From Halalkalibacter sp. APA_J-10(15) (GTDB lineage: Bacteria > Bacillota > Bacilli > Bacillales > Bacillaceae_D), in the NCBI RefSeq assembly GCF_023017105.1, contig NZ_JALKEV010000018.1:48185-112184 (forward strand): a stretch of 64,000 nt of DNA, in the 5' to 3' direction. Below are positions 50,461 to 59,086 of the stretch, piece after piece. A program made the position numbers and the translations under genes. The notes beneath the pieces are model-generated. The model saw only the letters and a program-made list of their open reading frames with translations, did no database searches and was not told the DNA's origin. Numbering within the stretch: the first letter of the stretch is position 1; every line of letters starts with the position of its first letter.

Positions 50461-51246
50461 ATGGAAAGGTTTGAAGGAAAAGTTGTACTAATTACTGGAG
50501 CAGGATCTGGCCTAGGTCGTGCTGTTGCATTACAGGTAGCAAAAGAAGGAGCGAAGCTATCTTTAGTTGATTTAAATGAAAAAGGATTAGAAGAAACAAA
50601 AAGCGAGGTTCAAAAAGTAGCTCCAAATGCCGACGTGTTTTTAGTAACGGCTAATGTCGCTAACGAAGATGACGTTAGAAATTATGTGGATAAAACAGTA
50701 GAAGCATTTGGAACAATTGATGGTTTCTTTAATAATGCTGGAATTGAAGGGAAACAAAACGTGACTGAAGATTTCGGTTCTGAGGAGTTTCGTAAAGTTG
50801 TGGATGTCAACCTAAATGGTGTATTTTATGGTATGACATATGTTCTTAAAGTGATGAAAGAAAAAGGTAGCGGCCATATCGTAAATACGGCTTCTGTTGG
50901 TGGTATTCGTGGAGTTGGTAACCAATCAGGCTATGCGGCTAGTAAGCATGGAGTCGTTGGTTTAACACGTAATTCAGCAATTGAGTACGGTCAATTTGGT
51001 ATTACGATTAATGCGATTGCACCAGGAGCCATTATGACACCAATGGTTGAAGGATCATTAAAACAAATTGGTGGTGAAGATGGATGGGAAGAAGTAGGGA
51101 AAGCGTTTGTTGAGCCTAACCCAATGAAACGTTTTGGCAAACCAGAGGAAGTAGGCTACCTTACTGCCTTCCTTCTATCTGATCAAGCAGGATTTGTCAA
51201 TGCAGCGGTTGTGCCAATTGATGGTGGACAATCTTATAAGTATTAA
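50461..51246 (+). CDS. Short-chain dehydrogenase/reductase
   Basis: 261 residues from ATG 50461, behind GAAGAGAAGGTG. Classical SDR: cofactor loop TGAGSGLGRAVA at about 12-23, NNAGIEG, catalytic Ser in NTASVGGIRG, YAASKHG (Tyr and Lys), and PIDGGQSY at the C-terminus. Asp in LSLVDLNEKG suggests NAD rather than NADP. Substrate cannot be read from sequence. It lies right after an SDR fragment, which is a different paralogue. Confidence 0.9.
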   Translation: MERFEGKVVLITGAGSGLGRAVALQVAKEGAKLSLVDLNEKGLEETKSEVQKVAPNADVFLVTANVANEDDVRNYVDKTVEAFGTIDGFFNNAGIEGKQNVTEDFGSEEFRKVVDVNLNGVFYGMTYVLKVMKEKGSGHIVNTASVGGIRGVGNQSGYAASKHGVVGLTRNSAIEYGQFGITINAIAPGAIMTPMVEGSLKQIGGEDGWEEVGKAFVEPNPMKRFGKPEEVGYLTAFLLSDQAGFVNAAVVPIDGGQSYKY

Positions 51247-51911
51247 GATATGGCTGCCCCTTTTATTTGCAATTCGGTTATCCAAAAAGGTATATCAAAA
51301 CAATATCGATTACTAAAAGAAGCAAGGGGAGGGTCTCTTGCTTCTTTTACTGCATAATCAGACTTATAAAATTCGAGGAAGGAAATGTGGGGAAAGAATA
51401 GAGGGTATTGGCAAACTCAAAGAAGAGCCACGGCTTCGCGCGTTACACGTTTTTCTGAAAGAACTCCAATTTCAGAAAAACTGAAAGCCTCTGTAACGGC
51501 TTCACACGTTGCTTACAGAAAAGATGCTGTCGTGTTTTTCTTACATAATCAGAATTTATAAGCGTTTAGAGTTGCAGAAGCGGGGGGCGTAGGTCGCGTG
51601 CTCTTCGGTTCCTCATCCCGCTATTTCGGTTTTTTGGTCTCATTTAGCTTTAATAGCGGAATGAGGATTCCCTTTGTTCTTTGTGAGATCCTTTTTTCTC
51701 TCTGATGGAATGCGATAAACAGCTATTGACTTTTTATATAATAAACAGAAGTTACTGGGGATTAGACTCTCTAATCAGTAGAGTTCAATAAGTTGTATGT
51801 GTTACGAGAACCTGATGAGGGTTAATCAATTTCAGGACATTCCTGCTGTTGAATTCGACGTATTATTTTAAGTGGAATAATGGTATAATAATTTCAGCGA
51901 AAGGAGTTAAT
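51247..51911. repeat. Intergenic region with dispersed repeat
   Basis: No gene. 51608-51629 (GGTTCCTCATCCCGCTATTTCG) and 51651-51682 (beginning TAATAGCGGAATGAGG) form the two arms of a long hairpin of the dispersed family found also near 5.1, 57.9 and 60.4 kb. Both arms are quoted only in part. The last ~60 bp hold the antitoxin promoter region. Confidence 0.6.
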
Positions 51912-52163
51912 ATGATGCCAAATATTAAACCTGTTTCAGATTTAAGAAATTATAATGAAGTTTTAAAGGACATCGCGGTAGGTGAGCCGGTTTTTTTAAC
52001 GAAAAATGGACGAGGTAAATATGCGATTATTGATATTGAAGAATATGAGAAGAACCTAGCTACGATTAAACTGCTTTCAAAGCTTATGGAAGCTGAAAAA
52101 GCAATAAAAACTGGAGATGAATGGCTAACTGAAGAACAAGTTAAGAATGATCTTGGAGTTTAA
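51912..52163 (+). CDS. Phd/YefM-type antitoxin
   Basis: 83 residues from ATG 51912 behind AAAGGAG. The N-terminal half (IKPVSDLRNYNEVLKDIAVG, EPVFLTKNGRGKYAIIDIEEYE) is the Phd/YefM DNA-binding dimer fold; the C-terminal tail would wrap the toxin. It binds and neutralises the adjacent RelE/ParE-type toxin and should autorepress the operon. The toxin gene starts 5 bp later. Confidence 0.88.
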   Translation: MMPNIKPVSDLRNYNEVLKDIAVGEPVFLTKNGRGKYAIIDIEEYEKNLATIKLLSKLMEAEKAIKTGDEWLTEEQVKNDLGV

Positions 52164-52168
52164 TCTTT

Positions 52169-52501
52169 ATGTATAAGTTGAGAATAAACCCTGTTGCTAA
52201 ACAAGACTTGTATGATATTAAGGAATATATGATTAAAGAATTTGATAATCCGACGGCTGCTGTAAATATAGTTTCAACTATCATTGAGAGTTACAAAAAA
52301 CTAAAAGTTTATCCAATGTTAGGTCTAGAGTTATCATCAAAAATTCATATTGAAACAGATTACCGGTTTTTAGTCAGTGGTAACTACATTGTTTTTTATA
52401 AATTTGATGATGTTTATGTTTCGATCTATCGAATTTTAGATTCGAGAAGAGATTATGTAAAGTTATTATTTAACGAAGAAATGAATTCAAATAAGGAATA
52501 G
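52169..52501 (+). CDS. RelE/ParE-type toxin
   Basis: 110 residues from ATG 52169. Motifs NPVAKQDLYDIKEYM, YPMLGLELSSK, YRFLVSGNYIVFYKFDDVYVSIYRI (in part) and LDSRRDYVKLLF are those of the RelE/ParE plasmid-stabilisation fold. Members either cleave ribosome-bound mRNA or poison gyrase; the sequence does not decide which. Paired with the upstream antitoxin, it is probably intact. Confidence 0.88.
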   Translation: MYKLRINPVAKQDLYDIKEYMIKEFDNPTAAVNIVSTIIESYKKLKVYPMLGLELSSKIHIETDYRFLVSGNYIVFYKFDDVYVSIYRILDSRRDYVKLLFNEEMNSNKE

Positions 52502-52572
52502 TGAAACCTTTAAAATCGTTGAGAAATATGTGGATGAACGAACGTTATTCGTAAAACAAAGCAAGATACAGT

Positions 52573-52616
52573 AGAAGGCATTGGAAAAGGCTATATCACC
52601 TTTCCAATGCCTTCAA
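52573..52616. terminator. Bidirectional terminator between TA pair and GH43 gene
   Basis: GAAGGCATTGGAAAAGG and CCTTTCCAATGCCTTC form a 16-bp nearly perfect stem. It separates the convergent toxin and glycosidase genes. Confidence 0.8.
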
Positions 52617-52636
52617 TGTAAGAATGACACATATGT

Positions 52637-54202
52637 CTACATCCCTCGATACTCAAACCAATCAAAATCAGCGACATTTTCACTTGCTGCTCCTTGGCTG
52701 CTCGCATACATACCGATATACGCTCCGACAAATCCTCCTGCAACATCAGTACTGAGGATGCGGCCATCGACATATTCCTTCAGTGTCTGCCATTGCTCGA
52801 ACTTTGTAGCATAATAAAAATGATAATCCTGTTCGATAGCCTCTACTTTTAAATAGAGCTTTTCGCTTTCTGGTAGCTTCGCTTGTGCGACAACCTCCTC
52901 AGCTCCTGCCTCGCGTTTGATGAGCTGAAGCCTTCTATCTCCGTTGATGGAAGAGAGCTCGACTCGATATTGATAGTTGTGATTTTGCAAGAGGACGATT
53001 CCTGCTACCTCCTGTTCGTGGTGCGGCTCAAACTCTAACGCACAGCGAGCGGCGAAGGATAGGTGCTCTTGGCGTCTCCCGATAAAGCTTGGGTTGACCT
53101 CTTCATTAATCATTTCAGGCTTTAGCTTTAAGCGTAGGTAGCCGGGTCGCTCAGCTAATGACCAGAAGTCACCGCGAGGCGTACGGATGAAGTTCCAGCG
53201 TTGATCTAATTCGGCTGCTTCAAAATGGTCACAAGCAGGTGCTGTTGGCCAGCGGTGTTCACGGAGTGAGGGGCGTTTTGTCTCGATTTCGATGATTCCT
53301 TTTCCTGGATTGACGAGTGGCCAATCCTCCTCCCATGTGAACGGAACGAGAAACGTTTCTCGTCCGAGGTTGCGGTAATAGCCCCCATAAGGCCTTGAAG
53401 CGAGGGCAACCATCCATCCTTCACCGTCCTGAGTTTCGACGATATCGGCATGACCGACATTGACGATAGGATAGTCTCTTCCTAAATGACGATGTGTCAA
53501 TATTGGATTGAGCTTGCAGTTTTCATAAGGACCGGTAAGAGACTTGCTTCGGGCGACCGTGACGGAGTGAGTGTGGCCAGTGCCACCCTCTGCGATCAGT
53601 AAGTAATAATAGCCATTTCGCTTATAAAGGTGGGGTGATTCTTGCGCGTGGATTTGCTTAAGAGCGCCATCCCATAAGCTATAGCGTTCCCCCACTAAAG
53701 TCCCTTTCTCTAAGTCAACCTCCTGTAGCCAAATTTCCATATGCTTTGGATAGTGTTGACCAGAAGGTGGCTTGCGGTTTGCTGTACAGTAGCATGTGCC
53801 ATCCTCATCAAAGAAAAACGATGAATCAATTCCTGGTGCGCCTTCTAGCCAAATCGGATCGGACCAGTCTCCTTCTGCGTCTTCGGTTGTCACGTAGAAG
53901 TTGCGACGAGCCCCTGTTTGACTTTCAACGAACGTTGTAATCATATAGAACGTTCCTTCGTGATAACGAATCGTTGGTGCATAGATTCCTTTTGAATAAG
54001 GTGTGCCATCAAGGTTTAATTGTGAAGGCCGATCGAGCACGTGGCCGATTTGTCGCCAATTCACGAGATCCTTACTATGAAAGATCGGTACACCGGGGAA
54101 GTATTCAAAGGTAGAGGTGACAAGGTAATAATCATCATTGACACGACAAATCGATGGGTCTGGGTAGAAGCCAGGGATAATTGGATTTTGAAACGTTTTC
54201 AT
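52637..54202 (-). CDS. GH43 beta-xylosidase/arabinofuranosidase
   Basis: 521 residues from ATG 54202 (MKTFQNPIIPGFYPDPSI) behind GGGAGG. The catalytic propeller has Asp in GFYPDPSI, Asp in PGIDSSFFFDEDG and Glu in HAQESPHLYK. Residues from about 330 form the C-terminal beta-sandwich (GYLRLKL, GIVLLQNHNYQYRVEL, FVGAYIGMYASSQG) typical of XynB-like enzymes. No signal peptide, so it acts on imported xylo- or arabino-oligosaccharides. It diverges from an AraC regulator. It belongs to the same family as the truncated gene at 34741 and shows what that one has lost. Confidence 0.92.
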   Translation of the reverse strand: MKTFQNPIIPGFYPDPSICRVNDDYYLVTSTFEYFPGVPIFHSKDLVNWRQIGHVLDRPSQLNLDGTPYSKGIYAPTIRYHEGTFYMITTFVESQTGARRNFYVTTEDAEGDWSDPIWLEGAPGIDSSFFFDEDGTCYCTANRKPPSGQHYPKHMEIWLQEVDLEKGTLVGERYSLWDGALKQIHAQESPHLYKRNGYYYLLIAEGGTGHTHSVTVARSKSLTGPYENCKLNPILTHRHLGRDYPIVNVGHADIVETQDGEGWMVALASRPYGGYYRNLGRETFLVPFTWEEDWPLVNPGKGIIEIETKRPSLREHRWPTAPACDHFEAAELDQRWNFIRTPRGDFWSLAERPGYLRLKLKPEMINEEVNPSFIGRRQEHLSFAARCALEFEPHHEQEVAGIVLLQNHNYQYRVELSSINGDRRLQLIKREAGAEEVVAQAKLPESEKLYLKVEAIEQDYHFYYATKFEQWQTLKEYVDGRILSTDVAGGFVGAYIGMYASSQGAASENVADFDWFEYRGM

Positions 54203-54330
54203 GATTTTCCTCCCTTTCATTCCTTTGTTTCTATTAGTTTAGTATAATAAAAGCAAAAAATGTTTGTGTTTCTTGCTTAATTATGGCTCATTTTTAGTGA
54301 TGTTTGCTCAATTTTGAGAGGGTGGCGAAA

Positions 54331-55170
54331 ATGAAAGATGAACAAAAATATTATATTGAAGGCTCTCATTTTTCGATTCAATATATGTACCAAACGGGGT
54401 ATTCCAGAATGACACGTCCTCATTCTCATTCCTCATATGAGCTATTTTATATTTATCATGGGAGCAAATACTTTTTTATTAACGATACGGTATACTTAGG
54501 GCAAAAAGGAGATTTAATCTTCATTCAGCCGAATGATATTCATCGGACAAGCAGTTCAAATGATCTGGAATGTGAGCGGATGCTAATGAACGTTTCAGAT
54601 GAATTTATAGAGCTGGAATTAAGCCGATTCCAAGCTTCGTTTGCCCAGTTTTCTCGTTCCTTGTTTCGGTTTCAAGTAGACGAGCAACCGCTGATTGAAG
54701 AGGTGATCGAGAAGATGTACCGAGAAAGCCGCGAGCGACGAATCGGTTATGAGGCATGTGTTCGTTCCGCATTGACCGAGCTATTTGTTCAAATGAAACG
54801 AGTAGAAGTCGAAGAAATCAACCGACACATCCATTCTGATCACCCTTTACAACAAAAGGTAACTGAGGTTGCTAGCTATATAAGGAAGCATTATGATCAG
54901 GCACTTACGTTAGATGAAGTAGCTAAAGCCGTTTATATTAGTCCGGCCTATTTAAGTCGTAGCTTTAAACGGTTAACCGGCTTTACGTTCAAGGACTATG
55001 TACAAGCTGTGCGTATACGCGAGGCGAAGCGTCTATTGCGAGAAACGTCAACGCCAATAGGGCGAATTGCTGAGCTTGTTGGCTTTTCTTATACGGCTAA
55101 TTTTAATGTGACGTTTAAGAAAGTAACGGGAGTCAGACCGTTATCCTATCGCAAGCAAAAGCGAAAATAA
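54331..55170 (+). CDS. AraC-family transcriptional regulator
   Basis: 279 residues from ATG 54331, behind GAGAGGGTGG. The N-terminal cupin (HSHSSYELFYIYHG, LGQKGDLIFIQPNDIHRTS) would bind a sugar; the C-terminal two helix-turn-helices (LTLDEVAKAVYISPAYLSRSF; IGRIAELVGFSYTANFNVTF, each in part) bind DNA. It faces the GH43 xylosidase gene across 128 bp and most likely controls it. A truncated response-regulator gene follows 16 bp downstream. Confidence 0.9.
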   Translation: MKDEQKYYIEGSHFSIQYMYQTGYSRMTRPHSHSSYELFYIYHGSKYFFINDTVYLGQKGDLIFIQPNDIHRTSSSNDLECERMLMNVSDEFIELELSRFQASFAQFSRSLFRFQVDEQPLIEEVIEKMYRESRERRIGYEACVRSALTELFVQMKRVEVEEINRHIHSDHPLQQKVTEVASYIRKHYDQALTLDEVAKAVYISPAYLSRSFKRLTGFTFKDYVQAVRIREAKRLLRETSTPIGRIAELVGFSYTANFNVTFKKVTGVRPLSYRKQKRK

Positions 55171-55186
55171 GTGAGGAGGGGAATAC

Positions 55187-55740
55187 GTGTATAAGGTGTT
55201 TATCGTTGAAGATGATCAATCATTACAGTCTCTTATGAAGGAAGCGCTTGAACAGCATGGATATGAGGCTTTTTTGCAAACAGATTTTAAAACCGTTACG
55301 GAGGACTTTATTCAAATACAACCAGACCTCGTTTTGTTAGATATTCATTTGCCTTATTATGATGGCTATTTTTTATGTCATAGTCTTCGAAAGCATTCGA
55401 ATGTGCCAATTATCATGATTTCAGCCAAAAGTGCTGAGGTTGATCAGGTTATGGCGATTGAATATGGAGCTGACGATTATATCACAAAGCCTTTTACGTT
55501 TGACATATTGTTATCAAAGGTGAAAGCAACGATTCGGCGAGTATACGGTGAGTATGCAAAACGGGATACAAGTGTGTTCTCGATCGTTGACTTGTCTATC
55601 GATAGTCAAAAGCTGACGATGAGCTTTAAGCAGCAAGGAGTAGAGCTAAGTAAAAATGAGTATAAGCTTATGAAGAAATTCATGGAGAACAACGGAACGT
55701 TCTTACCAAGAGAGCAATTAATTGAAGAAGTTTGGGATAA
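55187..55740 (+). pseudogene. OmpR-type response regulator, C-terminally truncated
   Basis: Starts at GTG 55187 behind GAGGAGGGG. Receiver domain with the acidic pair in VEDDQS, phospho-Asp in LVLLDIHLP and Lys in DYITKPFTF; then a winged helix (ELSKNEYKLMKKF, LPREQLIEEVW). Homology stops at VWD (about 55740), before the wing. The frame runs on for about 19 codons through sequence that is antisense to an SDR gene. No partner kinase gene is present, and DNA binding is probably lost. Confidence 0.75.
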
Positions 55741-56022
55741 CGTATTTCATTCCGTAGAAAACACCCTTAAGATTAATATCGACCACTTTTTCAAATAGGT
55801 CATCAGGGTATTCAGCTAACTTCGTAACAGACCCTTCTATTCCAGCGTTATTGAAAAACATATCAATCGTTCCGAAGGCTTTTACTGTTTCATCGACATA
55901 TTGTTTTACTTCATCCCGTGAGCCTACATCTGCTTGAACGAAGATGGCTTCTGCTCCGAGCTCTTGAATAAGAGATACGGTTTCTTCTCCGCCTTCTTTT
56001 GAAATATCAACAACTGTTAGGG
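55741..56022 (-). pseudogene. SDR oxidoreductase, N-terminal/middle fragment
   Basis: Read on the minus strand: [56 protein letters not shown] and INLKGVFYGMKYV. It lacks the glycine loop and everything after the alpha-E helix. The fragment at 50058 begins about 30-35 residues further along the same fold, on the other strand, so the two may be halves of one gene. Confidence 0.75.
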
Positions 56023-56613
56023 GTGCCGTTTAATAGTATTTCCTTTCCAATTAAAGATGAGAACGGCAAGGTGATTGCAGCAGTTAATGCTGCTGTAAGC
56101 ACGAAAAACCAAGATGTATTTAATGAAATTATTTTAAGTATGGATAAGGTGGCTGATTCGTTACTAGGAAAAGTACAACACATTGCTGCACATTCTGAAG
56201 AGCTATCAGCAACGACTGAACAAATTAATGAAAATACAAAGAGTACAGTAGAGCATTCATCGAAAATTACGGAAGTGGCTGGTACGATTAAAGGGATTAG
56301 TGATCAAACCAATTTACTCGGTTTAAATGCAGCAATCGAGGCTGCTCGGGTAGGTAAAGAAGGTGCTGGTTTTGGCGTAGTTGCAAATGAAGTGAGAAAA
56401 TTAGCGATTGACTCAAAGAACGCAACTTTAAGCATAGAGGATACATTAACAGCTATTAAGTCTTCGATTGAACAGATGCAGGAGGATTTTCATGAAATTG
56501 CGACAAGCTCTCAAGAAGAAGCGAAGCTCGTAACCGAATTTATGGCGGAAATTGAGAACTTAACGGAGACATCAAAGAAACTAAAGACATATATGGAGTT
56601 AAACGTCCTATAA
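56023..56613 (+). pseudogene. Methyl-accepting chemotaxis protein, N-terminally truncated
   Basis: About 196 codons beginning within a sensor-domain end ([20 protein letters not shown]) and continuing through a short signalling helix pair with the conserved tip ([34 protein letters not shown]). No membrane segment or start remains; the frame is cut at about 56022 where the SDR fragment begins. If translated from an internal ATG it would be a soluble fragment. Confidence 0.75.
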
Positions 56614-56649
56614 CAAGGATGAAAATGTATCTAAAGTAAGAGAAAACCT

Positions 56650-56678
56650 TTGATTTTTATACTTATAATTGGTACAAT
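56650..56678 (+). promoter_or_regulatory. Promoter of the riboswitch transcript
   Basis: TTGATT at 56650-56655, 17-bp spacer, TACAAT at 56673-56678. The transcript would begin about 40 nt before the aptamer core. Confidence 0.65.
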
Positions 56679-56714
56679 TGAAACATAAAATAAATAATTG
56701 TTCACGATAATAGC

Positions 56715-56800
56715 AAACTTATTGAAAAATAAGGACGCAAAGCCGCGGGCCTAAAGTAGGATTATACTAAGGTAGCCGGGTTGCCGAAGGGACTGATATG
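56715..56800 (+). ncRNA. Cyclic di-GMP-I (GEMM-I) riboswitch
   Basis: The core GGACGCAAAGCC followed by GGGCCTAAAG and, after a variable hairpin, GGTAGCCGGGTTGCCG matches the GEMM-I consensus: the CAAAGCC ligand-pocket strand, the tetraloop-receptor region and the GGTAGC-GGGTTRCC second helix are in order and spacing. It binds cyclic di-GMP and controls downstream transcription or translation. Recognised by motif, not by a covariance search. Confidence 0.9.
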
Positions 56801-56839
56801 AGAGTGGATATCTATGTTCTTGGGTATCCGCTTTTTTTA
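56801..56839 (+). terminator. Riboswitch expression-platform terminator
   Basis: AGTGGATA (56803-56810) pairs with TATCCGCT (56825-56832), followed directly by eight T. Located about 10 bp after the aptamer, it should be the regulated terminator; whether ligand turns it on or off is not evident from the primary sequence. Confidence 0.85.
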
Positions 56840-56951
56840 TGTGAATAATACATGTCCTAATGATAAATGTTTGTTGTATCTAAGATAGAACGGCATTAGG
56901 TAGTCCGACCGTGGTAAAAAACAGAAGGCCAAAATAGGAAGGGGAACGAAC

Positions 56952-57212
56952 ATGTATAAAGTTGAACCGAATTTGAAGAGGTTATTGAATTTAACTGATT
57001 GGTCTATTGAACAGCTCATTACCCGTTATAACGACTTATTGGCAGACTTGAAATTTGCTCGAAATGCGTTTGAATTTGAGAAAACATCTGATATTAAGAC
57101 AGAGATGGTATACATAAAAGAAGAAATGAATAATCGGAAAAAGGCTCAAATGGAGGAAGAAGCAAAGAAGCATCGAGAAGAGCTGGAGCTACTGATTTAT
57201 AATAAGAAGTGA
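56952..57212 (+). CDS. Small coiled-coil protein controlled by the c-di-GMP riboswitch
   Basis: 86 residues from ATG 56952 behind AGGAAGGGGAACG. Residues about 18-80 are predicted from composition to be a long charged helix (LKFARNAFEFEKTSDIKTEM in part, then NNRKKAQMEEEAKKHREELE), probably a coiled coil. No membrane segment and no known domain. It is the first and only gene after the riboswitch terminator, so its expression should respond to cyclic di-GMP. Function unknown; a role linked to motility or surface attachment would be a guess. Confidence 0.75.
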   Translation: MYKVEPNLKRLLNLTDWSIEQLITRYNDLLADLKFARNAFEFEKTSDIKTEMVYIKEEMNNRKKAQMEEEAKKHREELELLIYNKK

Positions 57213-57390
57213 ATAACAATGATGAAGAAAATGTTCCTAAAAGGTGAAACGACTTTTGGGAGCTTATTTTTTTTGGATAGACCTAGAGCTTTTATTATGT
57301 AATTAAACCCAAAACCGACAACGATTGCTCAGCATGTGTCATGGATCAACTCCTCATACTAAGGAAAACAAAACAAGAGGAGAGGATTTT

Positions 57391-57831
57391 GTGACAACGG
57401 TTGTAACAACATTAGCGGATAAACGAAGGGAAAAACAGTGGAAATTCGAGCGGAGTGTATTAAAGAGCTTATCATTAAAGGAGCTGAAAAAGGATGTACA
57501 GCTTCATTTTGAGTCTGTTTTTCCTGCTTATGTGCTTTCCCATCCATTTTTAGTTGATCCTTGTATGGATATGGCGATTGATGCTTACTTGTTAGGAGCG
57601 GACTACGCGAAATTTGGTTATTATGGCGAGAGTGAAATGGATGTCAAAAAGCGTTGTGATGAGGAGTTAACGGAGATTACCCATATGGTGTTCTATATGA
57701 TGCAAGGTTGGCTGACTGATACAGAATATGTGTTGGATTCGCTAAAGGTAGCCACCGATGCCTTTGTTCATAATTGGTGGATCAAAGGCTTTCGTGAAGG
57801 AGAGAAGCGCTATCGGATGAGGTTGCATTAG
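57391..57831 (+). CDS. ybaK: YbaK-like DUF2521 protein
   Basis: 146 residues from a GTG at 57391 behind GAGGAGAGGA; the longer frame crosses sequence without a ribosome site. In Bacillus this gene lies directly before cwlD, as here. Conserved phrases KDVQLHFESVFPAYV, HPFLVDPCMDMAIDAYLLGA and FVHNWWIKGFREGEKRYR identify it. Cytoplasmic and helical; function unknown. Confidence 0.8.
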   Translation: MTTVVTTLADKRREKQWKFERSVLKSLSLKELKKDVQLHFESVFPAYVLSHPFLVDPCMDMAIDAYLLGADYAKFGYYGESEMDVKKRCDEELTEITHMVFYMMQGWLTDTEYVLDSLKVATDAFVHNWWIKGFREGEKRYRMRLH

Positions 57832-57841
57832 ATAAGAGGGT

Positions 57842-58255
57842 AGAAGTATGTAATGAAGGAGGGAGTGAGTAAGTGCTGTATATGGTTCCTCATTCCTTTT
57901 ATTTTTCCTTTACTTCACTTATTTATGTCGTTACGGTTCCTGATTCCTCTATTTCAGCTTTTATTGCTCTTTTGGCCTTATATAGCTCAAATAGAGGAAT
58001 GGGGATTCCTTTTTTCTTCTCAGGGAGCGGGGTTTGCCCGATTTAGAGGAATGAGGATTCCCTTTGTTCTTTGCGCGCTCTCCTATTGTCTCTCAATGGA
58101 AAGTGGAGACGATAGGAGGAGGCGGGGCCGTGCGTATACGGTTCGTTGCTGTTGTCTTCGCACGACGGAATTAAGATAAGACTGCTGAGCAGCTTTTCTT
58201 AAAAATCACTTCATATTCTTTTACTTGTCCTAATATACATAAGTAGACGGGGACG
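57842..58255. repeat. Intergenic repeat region before cwlD
   Basis: Two nested copies of the dispersed hairpin family: GGTTCCTCATTCC at 57884, GGTTCCTGATTCCTCTATTTC at about 57935 (in part), AATAGAGGAATGGGGATTCC at 57989-58008 and TTTAGAGGAATGAGGATTCC at 58042-58061. 58045-58073 matches 51654-51682 almost exactly. No gene; the frame over it is a by-product of the repeat. Confidence 0.65.
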
Positions 58256-58268
58256 AGGGGGGAATACG

Positions 58269-58988
58269 GTGACGATAAGAAAATGGTTAAAAGGTGTCAT
58301 GTTTGCCATCGGTGTTGTGTGTTTATTAAGTGTGATTCAATATCAATTTGTTAGTAACGATTCATGGGGAACGTGGAACCTCCCTTTGTCTGGGAAGGTT
58401 ATTATTATAGATCCAGGACATGGAGGGATTGATGGTGGAGCGGTTTCGAAGGCCGGAGTGTTAGAGAAGGATGTGACATTGGCCATTAGTGAGCAATTAC
58501 GTGACTACTTACAAGAAGCTGGAGCCCTTGTTTTGATGACGCGTGAAGAAGATCGAGATCTTGCTGATGCTGATACGCAGAAGATCCGCCATCGCAAAAT
58601 ACAAGATTTAAAAAGACGTGTAGAAGTGATTAATGAATCAGATGCAGATTTATTCGTTAGTATTCATTTAAATGCGATCCCTTCACCTAAATGGAGCGGA
58701 GCACAAGTCTTTTATAATCGCGCGATTCCTGAAAATGAACCTATGGCTAAGTTTGTCCAAGATGAGCTTCGGGTTAATTTGGAAAATACGACTCGACAAG
58801 CTAAGCCAATCCATAACGTATATGTTATTAAAGAAGCAACCATTCCAGGTGTATTAATTGAAGCGGGTTTTCTTTCTAACCCATTTGAATCGGAACAGCT
58901 GAATACGGAGGAATACCAACAGAAAATTGCAGCGTCTATCTATCAAGGGTTATTACGTATGTATACGAATGAGAAGCCCCCGTTGTGA
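58269..58988 (+). CDS. cwlD: N-acetylmuramoyl-L-alanine amidase CwlD
   Basis: 239 residues from a GTG at 58269 behind GAGGGGGG. An N-terminal signal/anchor (about 7-26) precedes an amidase_3 domain with zinc ligands His in IDPGHGGIDGGA, Glu in REEDRDLAD region, His in SIHLNAIPS, and the catalytic Glu in PGVLIEAGFLSNP. CwlD acts with PdaA in making muramic-delta-lactam in spore cortex, needed for germination. The gene order with salA, gerD, kbaA and pdaB is that of Bacillus. Confidence 0.94.
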   Translation: MTIRKWLKGVMFAIGVVCLLSVIQYQFVSNDSWGTWNLPLSGKVIIIDPGHGGIDGGAVSKAGVLEKDVTLAISEQLRDYLQEAGALVLMTREEDRDLADADTQKIRHRKIQDLKRRVEVINESDADLFVSIHLNAIPSPKWSGAQVFYNRAIPENEPMAKFVQDELRVNLENTTRQAKPIHNVYVIKEATIPGVLIEAGFLSNPFESEQLNTEEYQQKIAASIYQGLLRMYTNEKPPL

Positions 58989-59086
58989 TTTTATGGTCAC
59001 TTCAATATTGCGAACCGTAAAGAATGAAGCCCTTTTCCTGCTTGTGCTATACTGTATATATTATTAAAAAAGGGATGGTGTCATAC

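Noticed and set aside
58045-58179. 108-codon frame ending at 58179
   Set aside because: It is created by repeat copies before cwlD; the hydrophobic product comes from T-rich repeat arms.
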